Translations under genes and position numbers: made by a program
Notes under the pieces: generated by a model
What the model was told of the DNA's origin: nothing
What the model saw: the letters and a program-made list of their open reading frames with translations, nothing else
Database searches by the model: none
From: Anodontia alba
Lineage: Eukaryota; Mollusca; Bivalvia; Lucinida; Lucinidae
Assembly: GCA_964016985.1 (NCBI GenBank)
Contig: OZ024834.1
Coordinates: forward strand, 85,059,723-85,123,722
DNA: 64,000 bases
Direction of reading: 5' to 3'
Shown here: piece after piece, positions 1 through 9,325 of the stretch
Numbering within the stretch: the first letter of the stretch is position 1
Layout: the number at the start of each line of letters is the position of its first letter

Positions 1-140
1 GCGGAAGGGAGAGAATGACCATAGAAAATATTTCATGATCAATCTCCACGAAAGAATGTTGCCGACCTCGGCGGGGGTTGAACCCGCGATCTCCTGGTCT
101 CCAGTCGGACGGCGCATCCAACTGAGCCACCGAGGCCGGC
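1..140 (-). mobile_element. tRNA-derived SINE, 5' half, cut by window edge
   Basis: Read on the minus strand, this is the head of the main SINE family of the window. The A box (TGGCTCAGTTGG) lies at 129-118 and the B box (GGTTCAACCCC) at 84-74, followed by the start of the conserved body. The 3' half lies outside the window. It is a retroposon, not a tRNA gene: the tRNA-like part runs straight into SINE body and no cloverleaf closes. Confidence 0.85.
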
Positions 141-148
141 TCCATAAA

Positions 149-227
149 AACCTATGTTGTTGTGGGTACCCATTAGAAGCGCCTCGAGCGGGTGCTTCTA
201 ATGAGTACCCACAACATACGTTTTTAT
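149..227. mobile_element. Family E core-2 palindrome
   Basis: This is a near-perfect hairpin with arms reading GTGGGTACYCATTAGAAGC and its complement around a short CG-rich loop, flanked by the A-rich 'gaaaaataagaaaaat' sequence typical of family E. Terminal repeats are not clear here, so it may be a remnant. Confidence 0.7.
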
Positions 228-385
228 GAAAAAAAAATAAGAAAAATATCCCAAAATTATCACTAAATATTCCTCCTTAATAACTCCTCTGTTTAATATA
301 AAATTAATGAAATAAAACAGTAGCACACCATTATGTCGATAAAGGCGATATTATTGTTTTGTTGTTGTTTTTTTTTTATGGAGAT

Positions 386-708
386 TCCTAACGAGTCGGT
401 TGACTGCAGATCCACGGATCGAAAGCTCGAATCCCAAGCCGTCGGCCATATAATTTCGGTGGATATTGATCATGAAATCATTTCTACGGTCATTCTCCCC
501 TCCCGCTGATTCAAGAAGAGCATTTGTCAGATATTGGCAAAAGTATGTGCACATGTACTGGTTAACCGCTAAGAGGACAAACCCTGATCCCCCTGCCCCC
601 CGCCCCACCGCCCCCCCCCCCCTAAAAAAAAAAAAAAAAAAAAGTGTGGGTAGGTGAACTGACCGGCTCGACATGACCTTAACAGTGTTGACTGGGGTGT
701 AAAACTCA
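386..708 (+). mobile_element. Diverged SINE (plus orientation) with C/A-tract expansion
   Basis: A tRNA-like head has a B box (GCTCGAATCCC) near 425-435. The conserved body (ATGAAATCATTTCTACGGTC, then the GTGCACATGTACTGGTTAACC block) follows, and the tail ends GACTGGGGTGTAAAACTC. A run of C's followed by about 18 A's (602-643) interrupts the body. Imperfect 53-bp direct repeats flank it (303-355 and 717-770). Confidence 0.65.
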
Positions 709-867
709 TTAAACTTAATAAATGAAATAAAATGTTAGCACACCACGCATCAGTAGAGATGATATAATTGCTTTATGCTGATTTCTAACGTGAGGCACAT
801 GGAAGTAACACCGGATGTGCTTACGGGTGTCGCTGTCTGTCATTAATGTTTGGAACAGCCAGTTCCA

Positions 868-1190
868 ACAGGCACACAATGTTGAAACAACGTTGATTCA
901 ACATCGGCGTTGTTTCAGCGTTGTGTACATGCTGGGCTATTATCCTAAATACTAAAATACCTTCTTGGCATGCACACAACGTTGAAACAACGTCGATACG
1001 TCAACAGCGTTGAATCAATATTGTTTCAGCGTTGTCAACAACGTTGAATCGACGTCGTTTTAATGTTGTGTGCCCGCTGGGCTGTTATCCTAAATACTAG
1101 GACACCTTCCCAGCAGGCACACGTTGAAAAAACGTCGATTCAACGTCAACGTTGAATGCACGTTGTTTAAACGTTACGTAACTGCTGGGT
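868..1190. repeat. Family H: three tandem CAACGTTGATTCAACGT palindromes
   Basis: Three units of about 110-145 bp are built from repeated AACGTTGAAACAACGT-type palindromes. Each is bounded by 'cagcaggcacac' and 'tgctggg' and separated by 'ctattatcctaaatactaRRA'. Related fragments lie at 3862-3950, 4545-4610 and 20255-20320. The units look like a fold-back MITE amplified in tandem. Confidence 0.7.
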
Positions 1191-1242
1191 TAACGCCTCA
1201 TCATACCATGTGGACAGTTCCAGTCAAAATGGCCTTCGAGCT

Positions 1243-1275
1243 TTAACGGGAAAGGCAAGATTTGTGAAGAATTTT
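1243..1275 (-). CDS. Candidate last exon of the sFRP3/4-type gene
   Basis: On the minus strand a good acceptor (gatatttcatttcag) precedes AAA ATT CTT and a ten-codon frame KILHKSCLSR with a TAA stop. Exon 3 ends in phase 0, which fits this start. The resulting protein would be 279 residues, shorter than vertebrate sFRP3/4 (about 325-346), and would supply one more cysteine. No polyadenylation signal was clear downstream. The match rests on splice site and phase only, with no homology, so the true 3' end may lie beyond the window. Confidence 0.33.
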   Translation of the reverse strand, partial: KILHKSCLSR

Positions 1276-1396
1276 CTGAAATGAAATATCTGGATGAATC
1301 TTATATTTCGATAAAAAAAAAATCAAAATCAGATGAAAATAAGAAAGTTATACAGGATTGAAAATTTAAAAACTGTTAAAATGTGCACGGCAAGCG

Positions 1397-1558
1397 CACG
1401 ACAAAACCTACAATAAGACGTGTGCGACCAGCGAAGACTCTGATCAGCCCGTGCATCTCCGAGGGTGGGAGAAAATTATTTCCTTTTAGAGTAGACCCGT
1501 TTCAGTAGAAGCTTGGCGTATAGGAACGCAAACAGGAAGTCATAAAACTACCACCCCT
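1397..1558. mobile_element. Fragments of families A and L
   Basis: 1397-1465 carries the left half of a family A element (acgacaaaacctacaataag, then part of core 3). 1466-1558 matches family L (ctttTAGAGTAGACCC ... GCAAACAGGAAGTCA), closely resembling 51480-51590. Both are truncated. Confidence 0.6.
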
Positions 1559-1610
1559 CACCCCTTTATAAAATGGTCGAAAAGCTACCGAATGCATCAA
1601 GTCCCTTTAA

Positions 1611-1972
1611 AGTCTCCATTTTCCTCAAAATACTAGATATCTTTCAACCAAGAAACGTTTAACAAATTGATATACGATATTAATAGAATCATAAAATGTG
1701 GCATCTGGCAGCCTGTAAAATTTCAGTTAGTCTCTAGTTTTTGAACTGGATCAAAAATGAAATGATTTTTTTATTGTATTTCTCAATTAATGTTGGCAAC
1801 ATTAATTCAGAGATACGATAGAAATCATTTCATTTCTGATCCAGTTCGAGAACGAGAAAGTAACAAATATTTTGCAGTCTGTCAAGTGCCACATTTTATG
1901 ATTGTATTAATACCATATATCAATGTATTAAACCTTATAATAAAATGACTATTTTTGAGGAATATGGAGCCT
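1611..1972. mobile_element. Family I MITE (TTAA-flanked, 362 bp)
   Basis: Long inverted repeats begin AGTCTCCATTTTCC on the left and, on the opposite strand, AGGCTCCATATTCC on the right. A perfect TTAA lies on each side (1607-1610 and 1973-1976). The interior folds back over most of its length around 'attaatgttggcaacattaat'. The second copy is at 9420-9775. The right end lies only 12 bp inside the intron that follows sFRP exon 3. Confidence 0.8.
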
Positions 1973-1987
1973 TTAAGAAATCCTTAC

Positions 1988-2262
1988 CTTTATTCGTTTC
2001 TCCATTCTAGAATTCCATCTAGCAACCAAACTGGTCGGGGTATATATTAGTCTATTGAGAATAACATCCTCGTATCCCGTAATGAAATATTCTCTATTTT
2101 TCTTTAATTTTGGACAAATACAACTTGACTTCACCCATAAGTTCGTATTACGGAATTCGTGAATATGGAGTTTGCCACGTTTCAACACTTTAATTACTGT
2201 CACTTGAACAAAACTGTTCTGGTCGTCCATGGTCCTTGTTTGAATCACCTTTACTGCTATAG
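1988..2262 (-). CDS. sFRP3/4-type protein, exon 3: netrin-like (NTR) domain
   Basis: This exon encodes most of the NTR domain of a secreted Frizzled-related protein, an extracellular Wnt modulator. From an excellent acceptor (cgatctttctgtatctttcag, ending at 2263) the frame runs AIAVKVIQTR, VTVIKVLKRGKLHI, then SSCICPKLKKNREYFITGYED and TSLVARWNSRMEKRIK. The C-x-C pair, the 'EYFITGYED' strand and the basic W-containing tail follow the order seen in FRZB/sFRP4. It ends at a donor AAG|GTAAGG (phase 0). The start is phase 1, so the G left by exon 2 completes GCT (Ala). A longer open frame upstream of 2262 is intronic. Family assignment is by recalled motif order, not by database search. Confidence 0.9.
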
Positions 2263-2378
2263 CTGAAAGATACAGAAAGATCGAGAAACAATAACGATTT
2301 ACGAGCAACGTAACGTCTGAATACAATAGGTAACAAATATCCTATGAGGTTTGAAACATTGTTTGAGATAATTCGGTT

Positions 2379-2738
2379 TTTTTGGTGGATTGTTTACAAT
2401 CGAGCCATAATATACAAATGCCAAAATTTCCTTAAGGTAAGTTGTCCACGTGATTATCATTGACCAATGTAATCAAACCGCGCGTTTGACAAAATCCAGG
2501 TAACGGTTATTTATAGACACGCTATTCTTGTCGCTTATCTGTAAAACCTGGACTGGGACATTCGGGACATTTGCAAACAGTGCAGACCCAGTTCTGCGGC
2601 GTATGATCAGGGTCTGCACTGTTTGCTTTAATTACAGGTTGTCAAGGTAAAACGAAACAGTCATAAGTCCCCATTGGGACCATTTTCCCAGCCTACACTC
2701 AGAGACAATCGACCCTTCAGTGCTGTCAGTGCTTTGAT
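2379..2738. mobile_element. Family Q element, copy 1
   Basis: It shares both flanks with 7499-7983 and 46632-46793: GATTGTTTACAATCGAGCC on the left and CCTACACTCAGAGACAATCG on the right. The centre (2573-2626) is core 1 with one arm partly deleted. It lies in the intron just upstream of sFRP exon 3. Confidence 0.75.
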
Positions 2739-2747
2739 TTGATACAG

Positions 2748-3045
2748 GTTTGTTTGTGTTGAGGTTTTACGGACCAGTCAACCCAATGGGGTCATGTCGA
2801 GCGCGGTCAGTTTACCAAACCACACATTTACTGGGCAGGCTTAGTCCACCATGCGGTTAACCAGTACTGTGCGCACTCTTCCGCCATGAATTGTCAACTG
2901 TCCTTCTTGAATCAGCGGAAGGGAGCGAATGACCGTAAAAAATATTTCATGATCAATTTCCACGAAAGAATTTTGCCGATTCGGCGGAGCTCGAACCCAC
3001 AACATCCTGAGCCCGTCTACATGGTTTCTAACGGTTACACGGAAG
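2748..3045 (-). mobile_element. SINE, diverged head
   Basis: On the minus strand it has the shared body and a GTAAAACCTCAACACAAAC tail. Its head differs from the other copies: the B box reads GGTTCGAGCTCC and the A-box part is poorly conserved. It lies inside the second sFRP intron. Confidence 0.75.
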
Positions 3046-3861
3046 TTAAAATACCCTTAAGTTAAAAATGGACGGATGGCCTCAGAGAGCAGCTTCATGA
3101 AGGATTTTGTCTCAAATTCTGTTTGCTCCTCACTCAACGCCCCCACCACCCTTACACAGGATGCAAATACGAGTAATAATGAATAACGGTTATGTTAAGA
3201 TACCTGCGGCTGTCGAATGCTCATTCAATAATGGTTTGTCCGAAATTCTGTGACTCCTTCTCAAACCCCTCCCCTTATCTCCGCCATAACACACGATGCA
3301 AATAATGATTTAATAATACCCTTTCTTTGCTTATCCAGGAAAGTTGTTTGGTAAGATTAAGATTGTAACCGTAAATATGATGTTCATGTCATAACTGGTT
3401 TCGGGCCAGTAAAATGAAGATATACGGGTATTTTAGAACTGAATAGAAGTTTGTTAGCCAGAAATAATAAAAAAGTAAATAAAAACCCGTTGGAAAAGAT
3501 TGTTAGTTTTTTGGGTTTTTATTTTTCAATTGTATTAACAAACAACAACAAAACTAAACAACAAAAAAAATGCAAATTCAATATACTAAACAGCATTGAA
3601 AAGCAAACGCTTGTCAACATAATTAAAAAAGAAATAGAAAAAAAAAGAAAAAAAAGAAAAAAAACATACGTATCTTTCAATGTTTATTTTGAGAAAAATC
3701 GAAATTTAGACTAGACAGTACGAAAAGAAATATTACTATTCTTTTAAAACATCAAGAATATAATTGTAAGGCGGACAATGTGTGTTTACATGGGTAATAA
3801 AATAATACTGCTCTATTCAAAAAAGCACACAGTATAAAGATCTACATAAAAAGAAACTGCA
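3046..3861. other. Intronic sequence, no gene seen
   Basis: AT-rich intron. Two degenerate copies of a block of about 130 bp (near 3108 and 3236; both contain a TCAAAYYC / RAATTCTGT pattern and 'gatgcaaat') suggest an old tandem duplication. An open frame at 3451-3714 is A-rich low complexity and is not credible as coding. Confidence 0.5.
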
Positions 3862-3954
3862 TAGCAGGCATATACCGTTTATACAACGTCGCAAGAACGT
3901 CGATGCAACGTCATGACGTTTATACGTCACAAGAACGTCGACGTAAACTCATGA

Positions 3955-4236
3955 CATTACGAAAACACGCCTATTCAAATATATAGAACATTTCACCTCA
4001 AAAAACGGAAACTTTTCAGATAAAAAACTCTGATATTTTTCAAATTTCTGCTCAAAACATAGATTGTGGGTACTCGTTAGAACCGCCTCGGTGAGGCGGT
4101 TCTAACGAGTACCCACAATCTATGTTTTTGAGCAGAAATAAGAAAAATAATGTATACCCCTGTAAACCCCAGTTGTACTATATAAAAGTGGGGGTTAAGG
4201 GTGTCAAAATTGTATAGATATGTTTTCGTGATGATG
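3955..4236. mobile_element. Family D fold-back element, intact copy
   Basis: Ends read ATTACGAAAACACGCC on the left and, on the opposite strand, TCATCACGAAAACATA on the right. The centre is a core-2 variant palindrome with arms GTGGGTACTCGTTAGAACCG. The side carrying 'taaaccccag...gtgggggttaag' is asymmetric. Other copies: 27970-28252, 29371-29651 and a rearranged one at 22075-22525. Confidence 0.8.
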
Positions 4237-5140
4237 TTTATATTTAGGTATCCGAATACTATCCGGCGGTACCTTATTGCTTGAAACTCACTATTAATTT
4301 ATGATTGATTTGCAACAGCACATGAAAGACCTTGTATAGCCAGATAAAACGATGTATTTGTTTCTAATTCGATAGAATCATAAGAATACAAAAAGAGAGT
4401 ATAAACACGCCCGAAATTTAATATGATAATAAATTAATGTGCAGCGACTCCAGAAAAGTGAACTAGCGAATAATGTATCCAACTATTTTGTTTGTGTCCA
4501 GCGAAGAAACTGAGCGGACGCGGTTACTGGGCTAGCTAGCATCACCCAACGGGCACATGGTGTTTATACAACGTCGCGTTTCTGCAACGTAATGACGTTT
4601 ATTCATTACATTTTCAGCAGTGGTTTACTGAGATTTCTCAGTGAATTATAATCGATAATTCACCGAGTGAATTATTTCATTTCGAACGTTTTGACGTCAT
4701 AATTGCTAGGCGACGTTGCTGACGTGGATGGTAACAACGATAACAATAGTTGACGTTGCGCGGAAAATTTGATAAAATCATGGAGATCAGACTGCAATTT
4801 TCACGTCCAGTTAGCGTTTTTGTTGAAAGACCTGCAACGCAAATATAAAGTATGATTTTCTTGATAATCCTGTTCCATTTTCGTGACATAATTGTGTCTG
4901 TATTTCAAGCACAGGATCATTTTTGCATTAAACAAGATGGCGACTGATTTTCAAACTAAACCACGCCTCCTGAAATTCATGCACTGACTGGAACTATTTT
5001 GGTAGGAAATCTTAACGGCTGAATGTGAAAATTCAAAGGTAAATCATGAATGAAAATGTAATAAATAGTCACAAGTTATTTGTTTATTTTGATCGATTAC
5101 GGAGAAATAATTCACGCGTGTTCTAAGGCTTTCGTGTAAG
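4237..5140. other. Intronic sequence, no gene seen
   Basis: No exon could be supported. There is a family H fragment (4545-4610) and a small imperfect palindrome around 'gaattataatcgataattca' (about 4640-4665). The open frame at 4677-4889 (minus) has no splice sites or motifs that convinced me. Confidence 0.45.
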
Positions 5141-5380
5141 CCTCGTCCCTACTTACTACCCATCGGGTGAGATTTCCCTATCCTGCATGGACACTCATGA
5201 TGGATTCTTATATTCCAGGATATCAGAATAGGCTCAATAATCCCAAGGAAAAAATCAAAGGGCTGAATAGCCCTGAAATGACAGATTCTATGAAAAACCA
5301 ATAAATTCCCGGTATCATTCTGTTCTCCATTTAAGTTTGTGAGACGCTTCTTCGTCGAAAAAAACAAAAAACGAGCTATA

Positions 5381-5446
5381 GCGAACAACAAAGGCGCTGA
5401 TCAGCCTGCGCGGACGCGCAGGCTGATCTGCGCCTTTGTTGTTCGC
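5381..5446. repeat. Core-3 hairpin, 66 bp, one mismatch
   Basis: Arms start GCGAACAACAAAGGCGC and pair across the whole 66 bp apart from one mismatch and a short loop at the GC-rich tip. The sequence just left (5155-5235) matches one side of the family V palindrome at 62448-62572. Confidence 0.8.
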
Positions 5447-5674
5447 ACATATATTAACTTGGGCGGGTTTTCTCAGCAACTCTCGCCATAGATCAAGCAC
5501 AAGTTGCACTACTTTTGTATGGACAGCGCTTCTGTGGCGTACTAATATACACACATTGAAACATTGGATCTACTTTTGTGCGCGAATAAATACGAAATTG
5601 AATAGTAGTCAAAGTCACTTCCTCTAAAACCGTGCGTGGCAACGAAGAATGACAGATAGAATCTGTCATTAATA

Positions 5675-5910
5675 AGCTAGCACACGACAAAACCTACAAT
5701 AAGACCTGTGTAACCAGCAAATCCTCAGATCAGCCTGTACATCCATCCAGTATGGCAAGGGTTCTCGTTTATCCCTCTTTGTGTAGCCTGGAGGCTTTAG
5801 AAGGCACATGCGATAAGCGAAGACCCTGATCAGACTGCGCGGATGCGCAGGCTGATCTGAGTCTTCGCTGGTCGCACAAGGTTTATCGTAGGTTTGATCG
5901 TGCGCTGGCT
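5675..5910. mobile_element. Family A MITE with 8-bp target duplication (hAT-like)
   Basis: A perfect 8-bp direct repeat CATTAATA flanks it (5667-5674 and 5911-5918). Terminal repeats of about 30 bp read AGCTAGCACACGACAAAACC on the left and, on the opposite strand, AGCCAGCGCACGATCAAACC on the right. The middle carries a core-3 palindrome. An 8-bp duplication is the hallmark of hAT transposases; no transposase is encoded. Overlapping open frames here are chance. Confidence 0.88.
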
Positions 5911-6213
5911 CATTAATAAAAGCATCGCAGACACTGCCTGGTATCCGCCACTGCAGGGTAAAAATAAATAAATAAATAAAAAACATGTAAAGAAGATGGC
6001 TGCGTTTGATGTGGTACTTAAGAAATTGTAAGCCAAGATCAGATAAAAAATACAGGAGTAAGCTAGAAAAGAAATCATGCCTGAATGATGGACGGACGGA
6101 CGGACAGACATCGGAGGTTATGCCATAATACATTATGATAGAAATAAAAACTGTACTATGATGTACGGAGAGACTTTGGCGGAGACTTTTAACTGCAGCC
6201 ACCCGGAACTTAA

Positions 6214-6719
6214 AGGGGAACGCAACCTTAAAACGTATTGTGCTTTAAAGTAAAGAACTTTTCAAACAATGAATTTTAATTCAAATTTGATCAATATCGG
6301 TGGAAAATTAAGTAAGTTATAGACAATTGAATATTTTAACATTGATGGAATGGACGCCGCCATTTTGAATATTTATTTCATAAAAATTGAAATTCGTTTC
6401 ATAAAGGTAGTTATTGTCATAAAGTTGGTTTATTTTGGGGGAAATGATTGCTTGTCACTAGAATTAAAAGATTATAAAAAAATCTGTAGCAAAATTATTC
6501 TCAAAAACCCTTTATAATTTGGTTTGCATATTCTATTTGGTCTGTTTGACGTCACAAAGCCTACAATATGGCGGCATCCATGACAGCCCTTTTGAATATA
6601 TTTAAACCACCATAACTTCCCTATTTCTAGGCCGATTTTTGAAAAGTCTTGCATCAAAATAAATGGCTTGTTAAGCACTTTACTCCAAGATATACTTACA
6701 ACTTATATTGCGTTCGCCT
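6214..6719. mobile_element. Family W element (TTAA-flanked, 506 bp)
   Basis: TTAA lies on both sides (6210-6213 and 6720-6723), with short terminal repeats AGGGGAACGCAACCTT / AGGCGAACGCAATATA. The interior includes 'cgccgccattttgaat' and 'tggcggcatccatgaca', two related inverted segments. It ends about 110 bp from sFRP exon 2. It is the only copy in this window. Confidence 0.75.
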
Positions 6720-6778
6720 TTAACACCAGCAGCAGTGAACTCAAATAAAAATCTTTTAGGACCCTGCTTTTTCTTTTC

Positions 6779-6779
<1 letters not shown>

Positions 6780-6814
<35 letters not shown>

Positions 6815-6820
6815 TGTGTG
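6780..6820. repeat. Poly-T plus (TG)10 tract next to exon 2
   Basis: The plus strand has 22 T's followed by ten TG units. In the direction of sFRP transcription this is a CA repeat followed by poly-A, starting at about intron position +14 after the exon 2 donor. Confidence 0.95.
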
Positions 6821-6833
6821 TTCAAATACTTAC

Positions 6834-6905
6834 CAAAGCCGTACTTCCCTTGTCTATATTTCTTTTTGGTTGGTTTGTTTTTGTTTTTATCTTTGCATTT
6901 ACAAT
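6834..6905 (-). CDS. sFRP3/4-type protein, exon 2: CKC start of NTR domain
   Basis: A 72-nt exon too short to stand out as an open frame. The acceptor (ttttcctgtttatttgtag, ending at 6906) is followed by AT TGT AAA TGC AAA. The donor is TTTG|GTAAGT. Both ends are phase 1: exon 1 leaves G, giving GAT (Asp), and exon 2 leaves G, giving GCT (Ala) with exon 3. The peptide is DCKCKDKNKNKPTKKKYRQG followed by KYGF. The C-x-C pair, the lysine-rich stretch and the aromatic end before the AIAVKV strand match the start of the NTR domain in FRZB/sFRP4 (C-K-C-K ... Y-x-Y). The linker between CRD and NTR is only a few residues, much shorter than in vertebrates. Exons 1-3 total 807 nt, exactly 269 codons. 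Confidence 0.87.
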
Positions 6906-7140
6906 CTACAAATAAACAGGAAAATAGTTATTGTAAATAGATACACTTCAGAGAAACAGCGGTCTAATCTGGAATATTTGATCTCCCTTTTCAAAGGAGA
7001 CTATTCCAGCAGAGAAAAGAATTTGCTTTCCGTTAACAGTTTCTGGTCAGAGTGATTTGAACGTGTACATATTCATCTAAATTTTATTGTTAGTGTTGCA
7101 AAATCTCAAAACGGAAATAATAGTCTAAACATTCTGGTGC

Positions 7141-7392
7141 TTTTGTTTGTTTGTGTTGGGGTTTAACGACACGTCCATCCTTGTGGGTCATTTTGTGTCG
7201 TCTCCCAGAGAAAGGGAGAAAAAGAGATAGAAGAGATAATAGTGGAGATGAAAGAGGGACAGGGGAGAAAGAGGAAAATGAATGAAAGTGAAGAAACAGA
7301 ATAAATAAAAACATTCCCCCCTTTACCCTTATCTACTGCAAGAATAGCAGGCCTTGCCCAACTGTAAGCCAGTTGGACGCCCCGGTGACATG
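7141..7392 (-). mobile_element. Second SINE-like family (X) with 14-bp target duplication
   Basis: Direct repeats AAACATTCTGRTGC (7127-7140 and 7393-7406; one mismatch) bound it. On the minus strand it begins CATGTCACCGGGGCGTCCAA, has TGGCTTACAGTTGG (A-box-like), a purine/pyrimidine-rich middle, and ends TTAAACCCCAACACAAAC plus AAAC units. Long duplications and an A-rich tail indicate LINE-mediated retroposition. Copy 2: 34516-34757. Confidence 0.78.
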
Positions 7393-7498
7393 AAACATTC
7401 TGATGCACAGTGATTTAGTTAGATTCACATGTTTTTTCTGTGATAGTTCGCTGATGCAGTTAGGTAGTCTCTATGCAAGCCGAACGATTATTTTGTAT

Positions 7499-7983
7499 TT
7501 TTGGGTAGATTGTTTACATTCGAGCCATAGTATACAAACGCCAAAATTTCCTTTAGGTAGTTGTCCACGTGATTATCTTTTACCAGTGTAATCAAACAGC
7601 CCGTTAGACGAAATCCAGGTAACGGCTATTTATAGCCGCGCTATTCTTGTCACTATGACGTCTGAGTGCTATTGATAGAAGGTTATCTGTAAAACCTGGA
7701 CTGGGATCAGTTGAGACATTGGCAAACAGTGCAGACCCAGATCAGACGCCGCGTTCTGCAGAACGCGGCGTCTGATCAGGGTCTGCACTGTTTGCCTAAA
7801 AACAGTGCAGACCCAGATCAGACGCCGCGTTCTGCAGAACGCGGCGTCTGATCAGGGTCTGCACTGTTTGCCTAAATTATAAGAAGTTAAGGGTTGAATG
7901 ACAGTCTTTACTCCCCGTTCAGAACCATTTTCCCAGCCTACACTCAGAGACAATCGACCTACCAATGCTGTCAGGCCTTTGAT
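7499..7983. mobile_element. Family Q element, copy 2, with doubled core
   Basis: Left and right flanks match 2379-2738. The core-1 palindrome in the middle is present twice in perfect tandem (7725-7876), and an extra stretch 'tcactatgacgtctgagtgc' is found only here. Confidence 0.8.
7725..7876. repeat. Perfect 76-bp tandem duplication of a core-1 palindrome
   Basis: 7725-7800 and 7801-7876 are identical by eye over all 76 bases. Each unit is itself a palindrome whose arms (CAAACAGTGCAGACCCAGAT, then CAGACGCCGCGTTCTG) pair with a single mismatch. Confidence 0.93.
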
Positions 7984-8254
7984 TCTACAAGGGATACAAC
8001 TTTTTTGGCTTCCTGTTTGGTTTCTTGAACATCAAGCCTTTTCCGAAAAGGGGAGTAAATTCCTTCTTTTAAGGTAGACCAGGCCTTTTCAGAAGTGTGG
8101 CTAAACAATGTTCGAAAGACGTACCTGCCCGCTCTGAATATCTATCAATTCGCCGTAAACCCAGAAGAGCTATTAAATGCAACTGCGCATGTCCTGGTAT
8201 GCATGCGCATATGCCTACTTTGCTCTGGCCATGCGCATCCCGTCTATGCTTTAA

Positions 8255-8459
8255 CCCTTGTCATGCTGAATAAATTAAGATACCACGCCCACCTCTAATT
8301 CTCAGCCAATCAGATAACTTGATCAAGGTTTTCGATACAAATTCACATACATAATGAAAAACAGTGCAAATCCAGATCAGTTGGCTTCTGAAGAAGCCAA
8401 CTGATTTGGATCTACACTTTTTGCAAAGTCAAGGCATGTCGTGTTCAGCAAGAGAAGGG
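8255..8459. mobile_element. Family C MITE, copy 1
   Basis: TTAA at 8251-8254 and 8460-8463; ends CCCTTGTCATGCTGAA and CAGCAAGAGAAGGG. The centre is core 1 with TTGGCTTCT inner arms (8357-8424). Confidence 0.82.
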
Positions 8460-8800
8460 TTAAGACAGATTTTCTCATGATGCCTGTATTTATGATTGTG
8501 CGTACTCATGCTGTCTACGATTAAAGAAATAGGAATTTACCTGACGGTTTCTTGTCTTTTCTTTGGTTTAAGAATTCTTTGTCTGAAAGAAATAGAACGA
8601 ATTGTAAGGTATTTTTTATTCTTTATTGAATTAATGACTAATGCATATTTTGAACTATAACAAATGGTAAAGAAAGAAGTATCAAAGCGTTGCGGCGAGA
8701 GTTAGAGCCCGTCGTGTCTTGGGTACCATCATCTGAAAGCCGGGGACCAATCCGCTGCCTTTAACCTCCCTGAGAAGGGTACCCGTTCACTGCTGGGCTT

Positions 8801-8912
8801 AAGTTGCGGGATCGAGCCCAGCTCAGATCATCAACTGAAAACAGCTCTCTGCTATTAGCAGACAGCTTTTTTTTTCAGTTGATGATCTAAGCTAGGCTCG
8901 AACCCGCAACTT
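8801..8912. repeat. Isolated 112-bp palindrome with B-box-like arms
   Basis: Arms read AAGTTGCGGGATCGAGCCCA ... GATCATCAACTGAAAA and pair with the right side, which contains GCGGGTTCGAGCC on the minus strand. It is not one of the three common cores. The B-box-like GGTTCGAGCC suggests an inverted pair of tRNA-derived pieces. Confidence 0.6.
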
Positions 8913-9097
8913 TCAACACTGCAGTCAAATGCTGACAACACGGTCACCTTCTATGAAAAGATGGTATTCAGAATTTTTTTTTTTTTCAAAAACACACTTT
9001 TTACCTTAGGTTAAGCCCTGTTTATTACATAAGAGTAACAATTTTATGCAACAGAGAGACTAATACAAAATACCCTTACACATGCGTTTATTATTTT

Positions 9098-9325
9098 GAA
9101 TGGGCTTGGGTGGTTGGGTGATGCGCTCTTCTGCTGAAACTTTCAGAGGGTTGGCCCTGCCGTCATTGACTTTTGGCAGGAATGTTCTTGCCTCACTTAA
9201 AGCAAGTTCAAGGGTTGGGGCCTTTAACTTGTCTATCCCATTCTTCTTTTGTTTCTCCCTCTCTCTCTCTCAGGGAGACAGCTCAGCATGACTGAAATAT
9301 TGTTGACAGGGCCGTAAAACCTCAA
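9098..9325 (+). mobile_element. Third SINE-like family (Y)
   Basis: On the plus strand it ends CAGGGCCGTAAAACCTCAAA followed by CAATAAAC, the same 3' tail as the main SINE but with an unrelated body (TTGGCCCTGCCGTCATTGAC, TCTCTCTCTCAGGGAGACAG). No clear target duplication was found. Confidence 0.6.

Noticed and set aside
60..140. tRNA gene on the minus strand (A and B boxes present)
   Set aside because: The same tRNA-like block recurs at the head of each SINE copy and runs into SINE body; no complete cloverleaf with a 3' acceptor stem.
5669..6202. 177-codon open frame (minus)
   Set aside because: It spans a family A MITE, a palindrome and GGAC repeats; no motif.
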